DNA of 64,000 nucleotides from Candidatus Hodarchaeum mangrovi (GTDB lineage Archaea; Asgardarchaeota; Heimdallarchaeia; Hodarchaeales; Hodarchaeaceae). The position numbers were made by a program, and so were the translations under genes. Each line of letters begins with the position of its first letter. The stretch's first letter is position 1. This document shows, piece by piece, positions 19,555 to 28,692 of this stretch. A model generated the notes under the pieces. That model saw only the letters and a list, made by a program, of their open reading frames with translations. It was not told the DNA's origin and ran no database searches. The stretch lies in assembly GCA_016839515.1 (NCBI GenBank), contig JAEOUE010000127.1:28014-92013 (forward strand), written 5' to 3'.

Positions 19555-22302
19555 TCAATGTAAAGCCTGTAAAATATCATTATAATCATCCCCAATACTT
19601 GAAACACCACCTGAAACGATCTCATCTGCCAAGAGTTTTGCGCTCTGTTTATCTAATTGTGAATTATTATTACTACACCGTGGTAAGAAAACACATCGGG
19701 GACAACCTTCTTTACAAGAACAATCAAGGATAGAAATAATTCGATTAAACAATTCTTCTAAGTGTTGAAGTAGCATTGCACACACCCCTGATCCAGATCC
19801 TTGATCAAAAAGTAAAATATAACCAGAAGGTAACAATGTTAAACCTCCAATCTCTGTTAATTGTCCCCCAATAAAAGGAAGACTAGCATGAAGAAGAACA
19901 TGAACCAATGTGTGCAAACCGGAAGCTAAACTGGATTGATCTTGGATATGGAGCTGTGGTACTTTAAATAATATTCCTTTAGATCGTGATGAATAAAAAA
20001 GGGGATCCTGTAGCTTTTGGACACTGGTACCAGAGGGAATTTCCAAGGTATAACCATAAACAGTCCATAATATTTTGACTTCAACATAACCAGCTTCGAT
20101 TCCTAAAACGACCTGTTTCTTCAAAATAGAGAGGATCTCTGGTTTCATAGAAGAGAGGGGAAAAGTGGATCCCCAAACATTTTTTGGTTTAATTAATTCA
20201 GCACTTCCTCTTAAACCACTAAAATAAAAACTAGAAACTTTATAGCGGATTCCTCCTGCGTAATAGAATGCTCCAGGGTGTAGTTCAAACATCGCAAGTG
20301 GCATGGCTCTTCGACCAATAGTTTTTCCTCCCTTCAATCGGATAAAAACTTCATGATTTTTTCCACGAATTGAATATCTCTGAGCTTTTTCTCTACCAGC
20401 TTCTGTTGGAGTGAGCCATATCTCATCTTTCACCATTAAGTAGTTCTCTTTGACCAATCTATTCAATACAGTATAAAAAGGAGGAAATTCTAAGGGACTA
20501 ATTGATATATCGCGATCTAACGCCGTACAAAGGAGCTGATGTTCTGCAACAAATGGATTTGAAGGATCGAAGTACACATCCTCAACATCAGTATAATATG
20601 TTGCTGGGTTTTCCAGATAAAATTGACTTATTGGATCATCAGCATTCAGGAGAATAATAGCAATAGCTTCTTGACCTGATCGTCCAGCACGACCAATTCG
20701 CTGCATAGCACGATTAACAGCAATTGGAGGAGTTATTACAACATTGATATCTCCAATATCTATCCCTAATTCAAGGGTTGGTGTTGCTAAAAGTACATTC
20801 AATAACCCTTCACGAAAATTATGTTCGACCTCCTCTCTCATGCTTTTTGATAATCCTGCACGGTGTATAGCAACCTTTCGATCTTTTCCTCCAAGTTTTT
20901 GATAAAGGAATTCAACCTTACGATGGCTATCTTGAAAGATTAACATCTTACCATAAGATTTGATACTATTAACTAAAGACACTAAGCTATCGGTTGTAGA
21001 TATAGATGGGTAAGGAGAAAGTATCAAAAAATGCAATTTACCTCTTTTTCCATTTTCGCATTCTATTACCTTAATTGGTCTCTCAAGCAACATTGATACG
21101 AAGTTTGATGCATTTGCTACAGTAGCTGAGGAACCAATGAATTGAATTTTGGTTTGAATGACTCTTTCTAACCTTTTCAAGATAAAATACATATTGCTTC
21201 CTAAAGTTCCCGAGTAAGAATGTATTTCGTCTAGTATGACTAGTTTCACTGATGCTAATAGTTCTTGAAATCTTAAAGCGTTTTTTCCTATTCCTAAATG
21301 ATAATTTAATATATCTGGGTTCGTGATCAGAATTTCAGGAGGATTAACATAAATTTTTTTTCTTTGATAATGACTAGTATCACCATCAAATACACTAACT
21401 GTTAATCCAACCTTTTCTGCGAGATCCACAATCTTTCGATGTTGATCCTTTGCAAGTGCTTTCATTGGATAGATAAGTAGCAACTGAACTCCATAACCTT
21501 TGAATCTTTTCACTTTCTCTAAAGCTGGAAGGAGAAATGCTTCTGTTTTTCCATTTCCTGTTGGTGCTACAATACAAACATCTTCACCTCGAATAATAAT
21601 TTCAAATGCTTCTTTTTGAAACTTAAATAAGTGAGATATACCTTTTTCAATAAAAAATCGTTTTATCTCTGGATCTAGATCTGCCTTATCAATTGAAATC
21701 CCATTTTCTCCTGACTGTTCTGGGAAAAGACGGTAATCGACAATTTGATGTTGATTATGATTTATAATTTTTCTAATTGGGAATGGAATCTGTTCCATAG
21801 GAATATTATAGATAACAGCAAATGAATTTAAATTTAAAACTGTGGAAGGTGCAGTCTTTTTCAGTTGTAATCCATCTTGAAGTCCCAATTCTTGAACTTG
21901 TGGAATAGGCTTCAATTTTCCTGAACTTTTCAAACGTAGTTTTGTTGCTTTTTGTAATTGTGGACTTCCTCCTCCGAAAGAATAGTATTTTCTAAGACAA
22001 ATTTCACCTTTCTGTATATCTTTTAACTTGAAATACAATTTACTTAATTCTTTCCAAGTTTGGCTATGAGTTCTATCAATTTCTAGAATGCGTGCATAAA
22101 ATTTCTTAGCTAATCCAACCTGTTTTAATTTAATTAATAATTGAGCGCATTCACTTAGAAGATCAAGAGGTATGCTATCTACTTTGAGAAATCGTTGAAC
22201 TCGTTCTAAAAAATCTCTAACATTCTTTGTTTCTTGATATTCGGTATACCATTCGTAATATTGGGTCCAATAAGGGTGCTCCTTTACTTTTAGTGTTGAC
22301 AT
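19555..22302 (-). CDS. DEAD/DEAH helicase with DUF1998-type C-terminus (MrfA/Hrq1-like) and N-terminal TPR-like region
   Basis: APTGNGKTEAFLLPALE, DEIHSYSGTLGSNMYFILKRLE, GSSATVANA, LGIDIGDINVV, QRIGRAGRSGQ, Cys cluster CSCKEGCPRCVFLPRC. Confidence 0.88.
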   Translation of the reverse strand: MSTLKVKEHPYWTQYYEWYTEYQETKNVRDFLERVQRFLKVDSIPLDLLSECAQLLIKLKQVGLAKKFYARILEIDRTHSQTWKELSKLYFKLKDIQKGEICLRKYYSFGGGSPQLQKATKLRLKSSGKLKPIPQVQELGLQDGLQLKKTAPSTVLNLNSFAVIYNIPMEQIPFPIRKIINHNQHQIVDYRLFPEQSGENGISIDKADLDPEIKRFFIEKGISHLFKFQKEAFEIIIRGEDVCIVAPTGNGKTEAFLLPALEKVKRFKGYGVQLLLIYPMKALAKDQHRKIVDLAEKVGLTVSVFDGDTSHYQRKKIYVNPPEILITNPDILNYHLGIGKNALRFQELLASVKLVILDEIHSYSGTLGSNMYFILKRLERVIQTKIQFIGSSATVANASNFVSMLLERPIKVIECENGKRGKLHFLILSPYPSISTTDSLVSLVNSIKSYGKMLIFQDSHRKVEFLYQKLGGKDRKVAIHRAGLSKSMREEVEHNFREGLLNVLLATPTLELGIDIGDINVVITPPIAVNRAMQRIGRAGRSGQEAIAIILLNADDPISQFYLENPATYYTDVEDVYFDPSNPFVAEHQLLCTALDRDISISPLEFPPFYTVLNRLVKENYLMVKDEIWLTPTEAGREKAQRYSIRGKNHEVFIRLKGGKTIGRRAMPLAMFELHPGAFYYAGGIRYKVSSFYFSGLRGSAELIKPKNVWGSTFPLSSMKPEILSILKKQVVLGIEAGYVEVKILWTVYGYTLEIPSGTSVQKLQDPLFYSSRSKGILFKVPQLHIQDQSSLASGLHTLVHVLLHASLPFIGGQLTEIGGLTLLPSGYILLFDQGSGSGVCAMLLQHLEELFNRIISILDCSCKEGCPRCVFLPRCSNNNSQLDKQSAKLLADEIVSGGVSSIGDDYNDILQALH

Positions 22303-22403
22303 AACTACTTCAGTAGCTATTGACCTTTTAGCTTAAGTATTCAAAACCAATGTTGCTACTTTTCCAAGGGATTTTGTCTTCCCATTCTAAAAATCATTTT
22401 TTC

Positions 22404-22415
22404 GAATATATAAAC
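22404..22415 (+). promoter_or_regulatory. Candidate TATA box
   Basis: TTTTTTCGAATATATAAACT about 50 bp before the start at 22465; resembles the radA upstream element. Confidence 0.4.
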
Positions 22416-22464
22416 TAAATGAGTATTATTGTCTACTGAATAGAAATATTCAAGATATAGGAGT

Positions 22465-23901
22465 ATGAAGATTGTGATAATAAGCCAAAAAATCCTCAGA
22501 GATGAGACTTATTCTCATTTTTTGAATGATCCATCCAATTTTGTAAAGGCATCTAATGAGGACCTGTGGTCTCTCGACCCAACTATTATTATTCAAATCC
22601 AACTTGAACATCTTAAAAAACGCTTTAATTATTTTTTCTCCCGAATTCAGGCTTTAAAGATATTAGCTTCAGAACAGGGAATTTCAAAAATTGAAACATT
22701 GGAAGATATAATACCTATACTCTTTAGTCATACGGTTTATAAGTCTTATCCACTCTCTTTAATTGAAAAAAAACGATTTCATTCCCTTACTCAGTGGTTA
22801 GATAAATTGACTATCCACAACCTGTCCATAATAGATACATCAAACTGTAATACTATTGATGAATGGCTAGAACGTTTAGAACAGCAATCAGATCTACAAG
22901 TAGTTCATTCCTCCGGTACATCTGGGAAATTATCTTTTCTTCCCCGAAGTGAATCAGAAATGGAGAATTTTAAAAATGCATTTTACTTATTTGTTGAAGT
23001 TTTAACAGGGGTAGATGCTCATGTCACGAATCTTCCAGTTTTCTTTCCAAGTTATCAGAATGGTCGTCAATTAGCTCAACGTGTTCTAGGAAGATATGGC
23101 CCTTTACTTGCTGGATCTCTAGATGAATATCATACTGCATTTCCAGGTTTTATGTCTGCAGACTTCATGTCATTAGCAGGAAGGGTGCAAGCAGCTAAAT
23201 CAAAAGGAGAACTTGGGAAGCTTCAAATGATTAAGGCTGTAACCTATAATAAAGGAGAATTACTGAAATTGAAAAGAAATAGATCTAAATTTCTAGATGA
23301 GTTTTTTCAAAATATGATAGAAAATTATCATGGAAAACAGGTATTTTTGATGGGTACGTTCCCTACTCTTATTGAAGCAGCATTTGAAGGTGAGAAACGA
23401 GGATTACGATCTATCTTTGCCCCCAATAGTGCTATTGTAACTGGAGGAGGCATGAAAGGAAAAAAATATCCTGAAGATTGGTACAAAAGGACATGTGCTT
23501 TTTATGGCGTAAAAGCTATTAGAGATGGATATGGGATGACTGAAACAACTGGATATATGCCAAGTTGTGAGCTTAACCATTATCATATTTATCCCTTCTT
23601 AATCCCCTTTGTATTAGATCCACAAACAGGTACATCTCTCCCTCGAATTGGTAGTCAAACTGGTCGTTTTGCCTTCTATGATCTGCTCACCGAGAGCTAT
23701 TGGGGTGGTTTTATTACTGGTGATGAAGTTACCCTTAATTTCACGGATCAATGTAATTGTGGACGAAAAGGTCCTTGGCTTGAAAAAAAAATCCAACGTT
23801 ATAGTGAAAAACAAAATGGCGATGATAAGATAAGTTGTGCTGGTGTCCAAGACGCTTATGATAATTTCATTGATTATCTTTTAGAATCCTTAGAGGAATA
23901 A
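22465..23901 (+). CDS. Acyl-protein synthetase LuxE-like / adenylate-forming enzyme
   Basis: VVHSSGTSGKLSFLPRS motif, AIRDGYGMTETTGYMPSCELNHYHIYPF; followed directly by a LuxC-like gene. Confidence 0.7.
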   Translation: MKIVIISQKILRDETYSHFLNDPSNFVKASNEDLWSLDPTIIIQIQLEHLKKRFNYFFSRIQALKILASEQGISKIETLEDIIPILFSHTVYKSYPLSLIEKKRFHSLTQWLDKLTIHNLSIIDTSNCNTIDEWLERLEQQSDLQVVHSSGTSGKLSFLPRSESEMENFKNAFYLFVEVLTGVDAHVTNLPVFFPSYQNGRQLAQRVLGRYGPLLAGSLDEYHTAFPGFMSADFMSLAGRVQAAKSKGELGKLQMIKAVTYNKGELLKLKRNRSKFLDEFFQNMIENYHGKQVFLMGTFPTLIEAAFEGEKRGLRSIFAPNSAIVTGGGMKGKKYPEDWYKRTCAFYGVKAIRDGYGMTETTGYMPSCELNHYHIYPFLIPFVLDPQTGTSLPRIGSQTGRFAFYDLLTESYWGGFITGDEVTLNFTDQCNCGRKGPWLEKKIQRYSEKQNGDDKISCAGVQDAYDNFIDYLLESLEE

Positions 23902-23930
23902 TCCACCCTATTCATCTTCTTGGTGAGTAT

Positions 23931-25403
23931 ATGCAGTTAATCTATCCCTTTAAATCTTCTGTTGAAACAATAAAATTAGATGAATCATATCAGATTCCTA
24001 TTATTGCTAGAGGACGTGTAATTACAGAATATTCGCAATCTTTTGGGGGAAGATATGGAGCTACGACTTTTATCACCCCAGATTGTAAAAAATATTTACA
24101 ATCAATTGTTCAATCTAATCCTTCTGCTTTAAAAGGACTTTACAATCTGTCAATTGATGAAATTCTTGATTTTTTACATGATTTTGGCCAACATTTGACT
24201 TTAGGAGAGAATGAATATTTGAATCAAGCATTTGAGCATAGTTGTGAAGCATCAGGTCTCACAGCTCCAGTTTTAAGAAATATATATGATTCTCTTTCTC
24301 TTTTCCTTAATAAAAATGTTCTTCGTGAGATGCTTGAAAAAAGAATTGGTATTCGTTATCTTGAAGAATGGGTTCCAACTGAGTTAATTGACGGACGCAC
24401 TGTTTATATCAGAGCTTTTGGATCAAGGACAGTTCATATTATCGCAGGCAATGTTCCTCTTGTTGCAGTAGGAACTATTGCACGTAGCTGTGCTACTCGA
24501 TGTGATACTATCATTAAACTTCCGTCTAATGACCCTTTTACAGCAATTGCACTGGTTCGTACAATGATTGACATGGAACCAAATCACCCTATCACTAAAT
24601 CCATTTCAGTAGCTTATTGGAAAGGTGGAGATGTTAATTTTGAGCAGAAATTATATAGACCTGAAAATATTGAGAAAATTATTGCATGGGGGGGATTTGC
24701 TTCCATAAAGCATATTACGCGCTATTTACAGCCAGGAATTGATCTTATTACATTAGATCCAAAATTAAGTACCTCAATTATAGGTATGGAAGCTTTTTCT
24801 GATGAAAATACTCTCCGTACTGTAGCCCAGCGTGCTGCAATTGATGTTGGAGCTTTTAATCAGGAAGCTTGTGTGAATAGTAGAATAATTTACGTCCAAT
24901 CAGGTACCGATCCTGAAGGTATCAAAAAATTGAATATATTGGCCGCTTACCTTTACTATTCTCTACTAAAACTTCCTAGCAATGTTTCTACCCCCAGTAA
25001 GGCGATAAATCCTGAAGTGAATGCATTAATTGATGGATTACGTCTTAATAACGATTTTTACAGAATTTTCGGTGGCGAAAATAATGAAGGATGTGTCATT
25101 GTCTCTCAGTTTGATGAACCAGTTGATTTTTCAACCAAGCTTTGTGGTCGTATTGTAAATTTAGTACCCATCGATGATTTACAAACTGCGATTAAATCAG
25201 TAAATAGTTATACACAAACTGTTGGAGTTTATCCTGAACAGCTGAAAAAGGAAATTCGTGACGATTTAATATTACACGGTGTCCAACGAATTGTTAGTTT
25301 AGGTTTTGCTACCATGGGTTCATTTGGTACTCCTCAAGATGGTATTGAACCTCTACGTCGTATATGCAAATGGATTATGGATGAATCAAGTATACCTTCT
25401 TAA
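23931..25403 (+). CDS. Acyl-CoA/acyl-protein reductase, LuxC family
   Basis: HIIAGNVPLVAVGTIARSCATRCDTIIKLPSNDPFTAIAL, IIAWGGFASIKHI, GAFNQEACVNSRIIYVQ (putative catalytic Cys). Confidence 0.8.
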   Translation: MQLIYPFKSSVETIKLDESYQIPIIARGRVITEYSQSFGGRYGATTFITPDCKKYLQSIVQSNPSALKGLYNLSIDEILDFLHDFGQHLTLGENEYLNQAFEHSCEASGLTAPVLRNIYDSLSLFLNKNVLREMLEKRIGIRYLEEWVPTELIDGRTVYIRAFGSRTVHIIAGNVPLVAVGTIARSCATRCDTIIKLPSNDPFTAIALVRTMIDMEPNHPITKSISVAYWKGGDVNFEQKLYRPENIEKIIAWGGFASIKHITRYLQPGIDLITLDPKLSTSIIGMEAFSDENTLRTVAQRAAIDVGAFNQEACVNSRIIYVQSGTDPEGIKKLNILAAYLYYSLLKLPSNVSTPSKAINPEVNALIDGLRLNNDFYRIFGGENNEGCVIVSQFDEPVDFSTKLCGRIVNLVPIDDLQTAIKSVNSYTQTVGVYPEQLKKEIRDDLILHGVQRIVSLGFATMGSFGTPQDGIEPLRRICKWIMDESSIPS

Positions 25404-25490
25404 ATGATTTCCAGTTTTTTTCTCTGTTTGCAGTAAACAAATCCTTTTTTATATGATAATATTTTTGTATTTTAAAAGAGGTTTTATTAT

Positions 25491-26141
25491 ATGAATCAGG
25501 AGTCTCCTTCTCCTCCTTCTCTTCGCAATATCTTGAATGAAATAAACTCTTTATCAGGATATCGTCGTGCAGAAATAATAAAACAATTAGGTCAAATGGA
25601 TCTTCAAATTCAAGATATACCACTAGAAATCCATACAGCTTTAGAAAAAGCGCTTTTAGATCCAATGCCCGAGGTCCGAAAGGAAACAATTATGGCTTTA
25701 ACTTTTTTAGAGGGAAATATTGCCTTTCCTTTAATAGAACCGCTTTTAGAAGATCCAGAAATTTCAGTTGTAGGTACAGTGATAGCTGCTATTGGTTTTC
25801 TGAAATTTAATCCTTCTCCTGAACTTATTAATAAATTAATTGCATTCATGAGCTCACCTAATCCAGAGATCCGAGATAGAACAGCAAGAGCCATTGGACG
25901 ATTAAAGATCCAAAGCGCATCAGAGTCACTTATTAACTTAGCTAGTAATGATCCTTCTCCTGTAGTCCGTGCAGGAGCATTAGTTGGTCTTGGAATGCTT
26001 GGGAAGAATAGTGATCCAAGCGATCAAACACTATACTATAAACTTCTTCAATTGTTAGAATCTGAGACTTCACATCTAGTTATATCAGCAATTAAAGAGA
26101 CTTTGACCATTATTAAGAATCCATTGGACACTGATCGCTAA
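25491..26141 (+). CDS. HEAT-repeat protein
   Basis: Repeated DPMPEVRKETIMALTFL / NPEIRDRTARAIGRL / DPSPVVRAGALVGLGML. Confidence 0.85.
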   Translation: MNQESPSPPSLRNILNEINSLSGYRRAEIIKQLGQMDLQIQDIPLEIHTALEKALLDPMPEVRKETIMALTFLEGNIAFPLIEPLLEDPEISVVGTVIAAIGFLKFNPSPELINKLIAFMSSPNPEIRDRTARAIGRLKIQSASESLINLASNDPSPVVRAGALVGLGMLGKNSDPSDQTLYYKLLQLLESETSHLVISAIKETLTIIKNPLDTDR

Positions 26142-26154
26142 TAGAACGTCTAAA

Positions 26155-27120
26155 TTAGCTAAGTTCAACCCATTGCTCTGGGGAAAACCATCCATGGGTT
26201 CTCTTTTCTTCAAGTATTTCATCACGAAAATCAGGGAAAAAATAGGTTACACCTCCCATTATACTCTCAATACTTTTTAACCCTGCTAGATCAGACAGGA
26301 AATTATGGACTTTGTCAATTTCTGAATAAGAGGAACACAAGAAGCCAATAATTAACACCTGATAATCTATTACTCTCCATGATTTCCAAAAGCTTCCTTT
26401 AAACTTTTCTCTAAGTTCCCATTCAAGCTCTTCTTGTAAAAGCTGAGTTAATAGGTCTAAAGTCAAACAAAAAACTGTAAATGATTCTTTTTTGGATTGT
26501 GCAGGATTGATGTAAATAGTTTCGTCGATTAATCCAGCCTGTCGAAGGAAATATAATCTATCAGCGATGACTTCAACATCAATTTTAGTTCTAATTGAAA
26601 GTTCTTGAATGGAAAGACGCCCTTGTTCTCTGAGATGTGATAAAATAAGCCAATCCACCTTCTCAAAGACATGTGTACCACGCATTTCAGGATAAGGATG
26701 AATAGCTGAGGGGGATCGTTGCAACCGAAAGATCCGTAGATCAATGAAATTTTTGTGAAATTGGCCAAAATGGTTCAGTAGGTCAGAAAGATCATCTTCA
26801 TTGCGGTAATGGATCATAGCAAAACCTTCAGTATGATCTTTTGACATTGAAATATATTCTACACACGATTGAACTCCGAGAAGGGTCACTCTTTCAGTCA
26901 CAAGAGGGATATTTGACCTGAAAAATAGGAAAGCATCATTTCCGAATATTAAAGGAGAAGGGACAACAGTAAACTTCAAAATTAATCGATCATTAACCAT
27001 CTGTCTGATACGAGATCCCACTTCATTAGTTGATATTTTAAGTTTCGTTGCTAAATCAGTAAAAGAAATTCTACAGTTCTTTGACAGCTCGAATATCAAA
27101 GTTCGGTCAATTATGTCCAT
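26155..27120 (-). CDS. Lrp/AsnC-type transcriptional regulator with two HTH segments
   Basis: MDIIDRTLIFELSKNCRISFTDLATKLKISTNEVGSRI and EKVDWLILSHLREQGRLSIQELSIRTKIDVEVIADRL. Confidence 0.8.
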   Translation of the reverse strand: MDIIDRTLIFELSKNCRISFTDLATKLKISTNEVGSRIRQMVNDRLILKFTVVPSPLIFGNDAFLFFRSNIPLVTERVTLLGVQSCVEYISMSKDHTEGFAMIHYRNEDDLSDLLNHFGQFHKNFIDLRIFRLQRSPSAIHPYPEMRGTHVFEKVDWLILSHLREQGRLSIQELSIRTKIDVEVIADRLYFLRQAGLIDETIYINPAQSKKESFTVFCLTLDLLTQLLQEELEWELREKFKGSFWKSWRVIDYQVLIIGFLCSSYSEIDKVHNFLSDLAGLKSIESIMGGVTYFFPDFRDEILEEKRTHGWFSPEQWVELS

Positions 27121-27130
27121 GATTTCACCT

Positions 27131-27150
27131 ATCTGTTAAAATCTGTTAAA
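27131..27150. repeat. Perfect tandem decamer ATCTGTTAAA x2
   Basis: 27131-27140 and 27141-27150 identical, just upstream of the Lrp-like start codon (minus strand). Confidence 0.6.
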
Positions 27151-27446
27151 ATTCTTCAATTATTATTATTCCTTCCATTCCTTCATAAATAAAACATTTG
27201 AATAATTGTATTATATTATTTAAATTCTATCGAATTTGTATTACTTATCAGACTTCAAAAGGTTTTTCTGATTAGTAACAAAACAACTAATTTTATTGTA
27301 ATTAAATCTTTTTTAATATAAGTTCAGACTTTAATATGAATATTTATTTGTTGACGATCATATTGATATGTTTGTAGTTAATCATCTAGGATATTTTTTC
27401 TAGGTACTCTTATTTAATAATTGCAGTAGGGATAACATTTTTATAC

Positions 27447-27467
27447 TTGTTGATTGTTGATTGTTGA
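27447..27467. repeat. Three perfect tandem copies of TTGTTGA
   Basis: 27447-27453, 27454-27460, 27461-27467. Confidence 0.7.
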
Positions 27468-27480
27468 TGATCATCAACAA
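27461..27480. promoter_or_regulatory. Perfect 20-bp palindrome TTGTTGATGATCATCAACAA
   Basis: TTGTTGATGA is the exact reverse complement of TCATCAACAA; lies 87 bp upstream of a wHTH gene. Confidence 0.6.
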
Positions 27481-27567
27481 ATATTTTATCTCAACTAGAT
27501 GGCTAATATGCCTCAATGAGAATAGATGAGTATTATCTACCTTAAAAGAGAGAAAAATAACCCTTAA

Positions 27568-27834
27568 GTGATTAAAATGGCAATTACTGAACAAAGTAAT
27601 CAAATCGGAACTGAAGAATTCGAGCATGTAGTAAATCATCTTCCTAAATCAGCCCGTGAGATCTTTCGCGTTTTGAAACAAAATGGTGCCCTGAAACCGC
27701 AAGAAATCGGGTCATATACCACACTTTCACATCGGACGATCCGATATGCTTTAAAAATTTTGGTAGATCATGAATATATCCAAAGAGTTCCTGATCTACA
27801 CGATTTACGCTCTCACTTCTACACTATAAACTAG
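27568..27834 (+). CDS. Winged-helix DNA-binding protein (MarR/TrmB-like)
   Basis: AREIFRVLKQNGALKPQEIGSYTTLSHRTIRYALKILVDHEYIQRV. Confidence 0.8.
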   Translation: MIKMAITEQSNQIGTEEFEHVVNHLPKSAREIFRVLKQNGALKPQEIGSYTTLSHRTIRYALKILVDHEYIQRVPDLHDLRSHFYTIN

Positions 27835-28036
27835 GAAAATTGAAATTATTCCTCCTTTAAGATATATTTTCAAAACAAGGCTATCAGATACTTCATGGGA
27901 TTTGATTGATCTCTGGTTTATATGAAACTATTGATCAATAAGAACAGAGAATTCACCTTTAATCTAATATAATATCAATTTACTATTCAAAAAAGTAATA
28001 AGTCAGTGTCTCTATCAGATTATGTAGGGTTTATGC

Positions 28037-28642
28037 ATGAATACTTCAGGAGATCCTCGCTCTAGTAACAAAAAACCAAATAAAAATTCTCCTGAAATTG
28101 ATTCTGGAACAACAAACAAAGATAATATTGATCAAATTTTTACTGATGTTGTTACAGAAATTCAAAAAACGAATGAGAACCTTCAACTCATGATAAGGGG
28201 TCTTCACTCTGAGATTAAAGAACTAAAAGATGAAATTGAGTCAATTAGTAAGACAGTAGATGATTATATCCAGAAAGATATTAAAAGAAGTATAGATTCT
28301 CGCATTAAAGATATTTCTACCGGCCTAGATCTTCTTACAAACATTCCTACACATCTTCGAAGAACATTTGAAATGATATATACACAAGGAGGAAAGAAAG
28401 GATTATCTGCCAAGGAAGTTGCTGATAGGACCCAAAAAAGCCGTTCTCTTGAGAGTGATTATTTAAACCAATTAGTTGATCTTGGTTATATATTAAAAGA
28501 AAAGGATGGAAAAAGTGTATTTTTCTTTTACGATTTTTCTGATCAAGAAGAAGATGAAAATGGAGTATCTCAATCAAATATTTTATCTGATGTCAACGGA
28601 GCAAAGACAACAGTTTCATCAGTAAAAAAAAATAATAATTAA
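28037..28642 (+). CDS. Coiled-coil plus winged-helix protein
   Basis: Coiled-coil (EIQKTNENLQLMIRGLHSEIKELKDEIESI) then GLSAKEVADRTQKSRSLESDYLNQLVDLGYI. Confidence 0.65.
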   Translation: MNTSGDPRSSNKKPNKNSPEIDSGTTNKDNIDQIFTDVVTEIQKTNENLQLMIRGLHSEIKELKDEIESISKTVDDYIQKDIKRSIDSRIKDISTGLDLLTNIPTHLRRTFEMIYTQGGKKGLSAKEVADRTQKSRSLESDYLNQLVDLGYILKEKDGKSVFFFYDFSDQEEDENGVSQSNILSDVNGAKTTVSSVKKNNN

Positions 28643-28692
28643 GGTAAAATAATAAATTAAAGAAGAATAAAAATTATATAGTTGGGATTTCA

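Noticed and set aside
19458-19733. 91-aa plus-strand ORF
   Set aside because: Overlaps the ends of two minus-strand genes; low-complexity translation.
23648-23833. Short ORFs on both strands within the LuxE-like gene (also 23404-23586, 23614-23850)
   Set aside because: Embedded in a confident CDS; no independent support.
22465-25403. Bioluminescence operon
   Set aside because: Only luxE/luxC-like genes; no luxA, luxB or luxD nearby. Neighbours are a HEAT-repeat protein and regulators.
27447-27480. TTGTTGA array as a CRISPR or VNTR locus
   Set aside because: Only three 7-bp units without spacers; fits an operator better.
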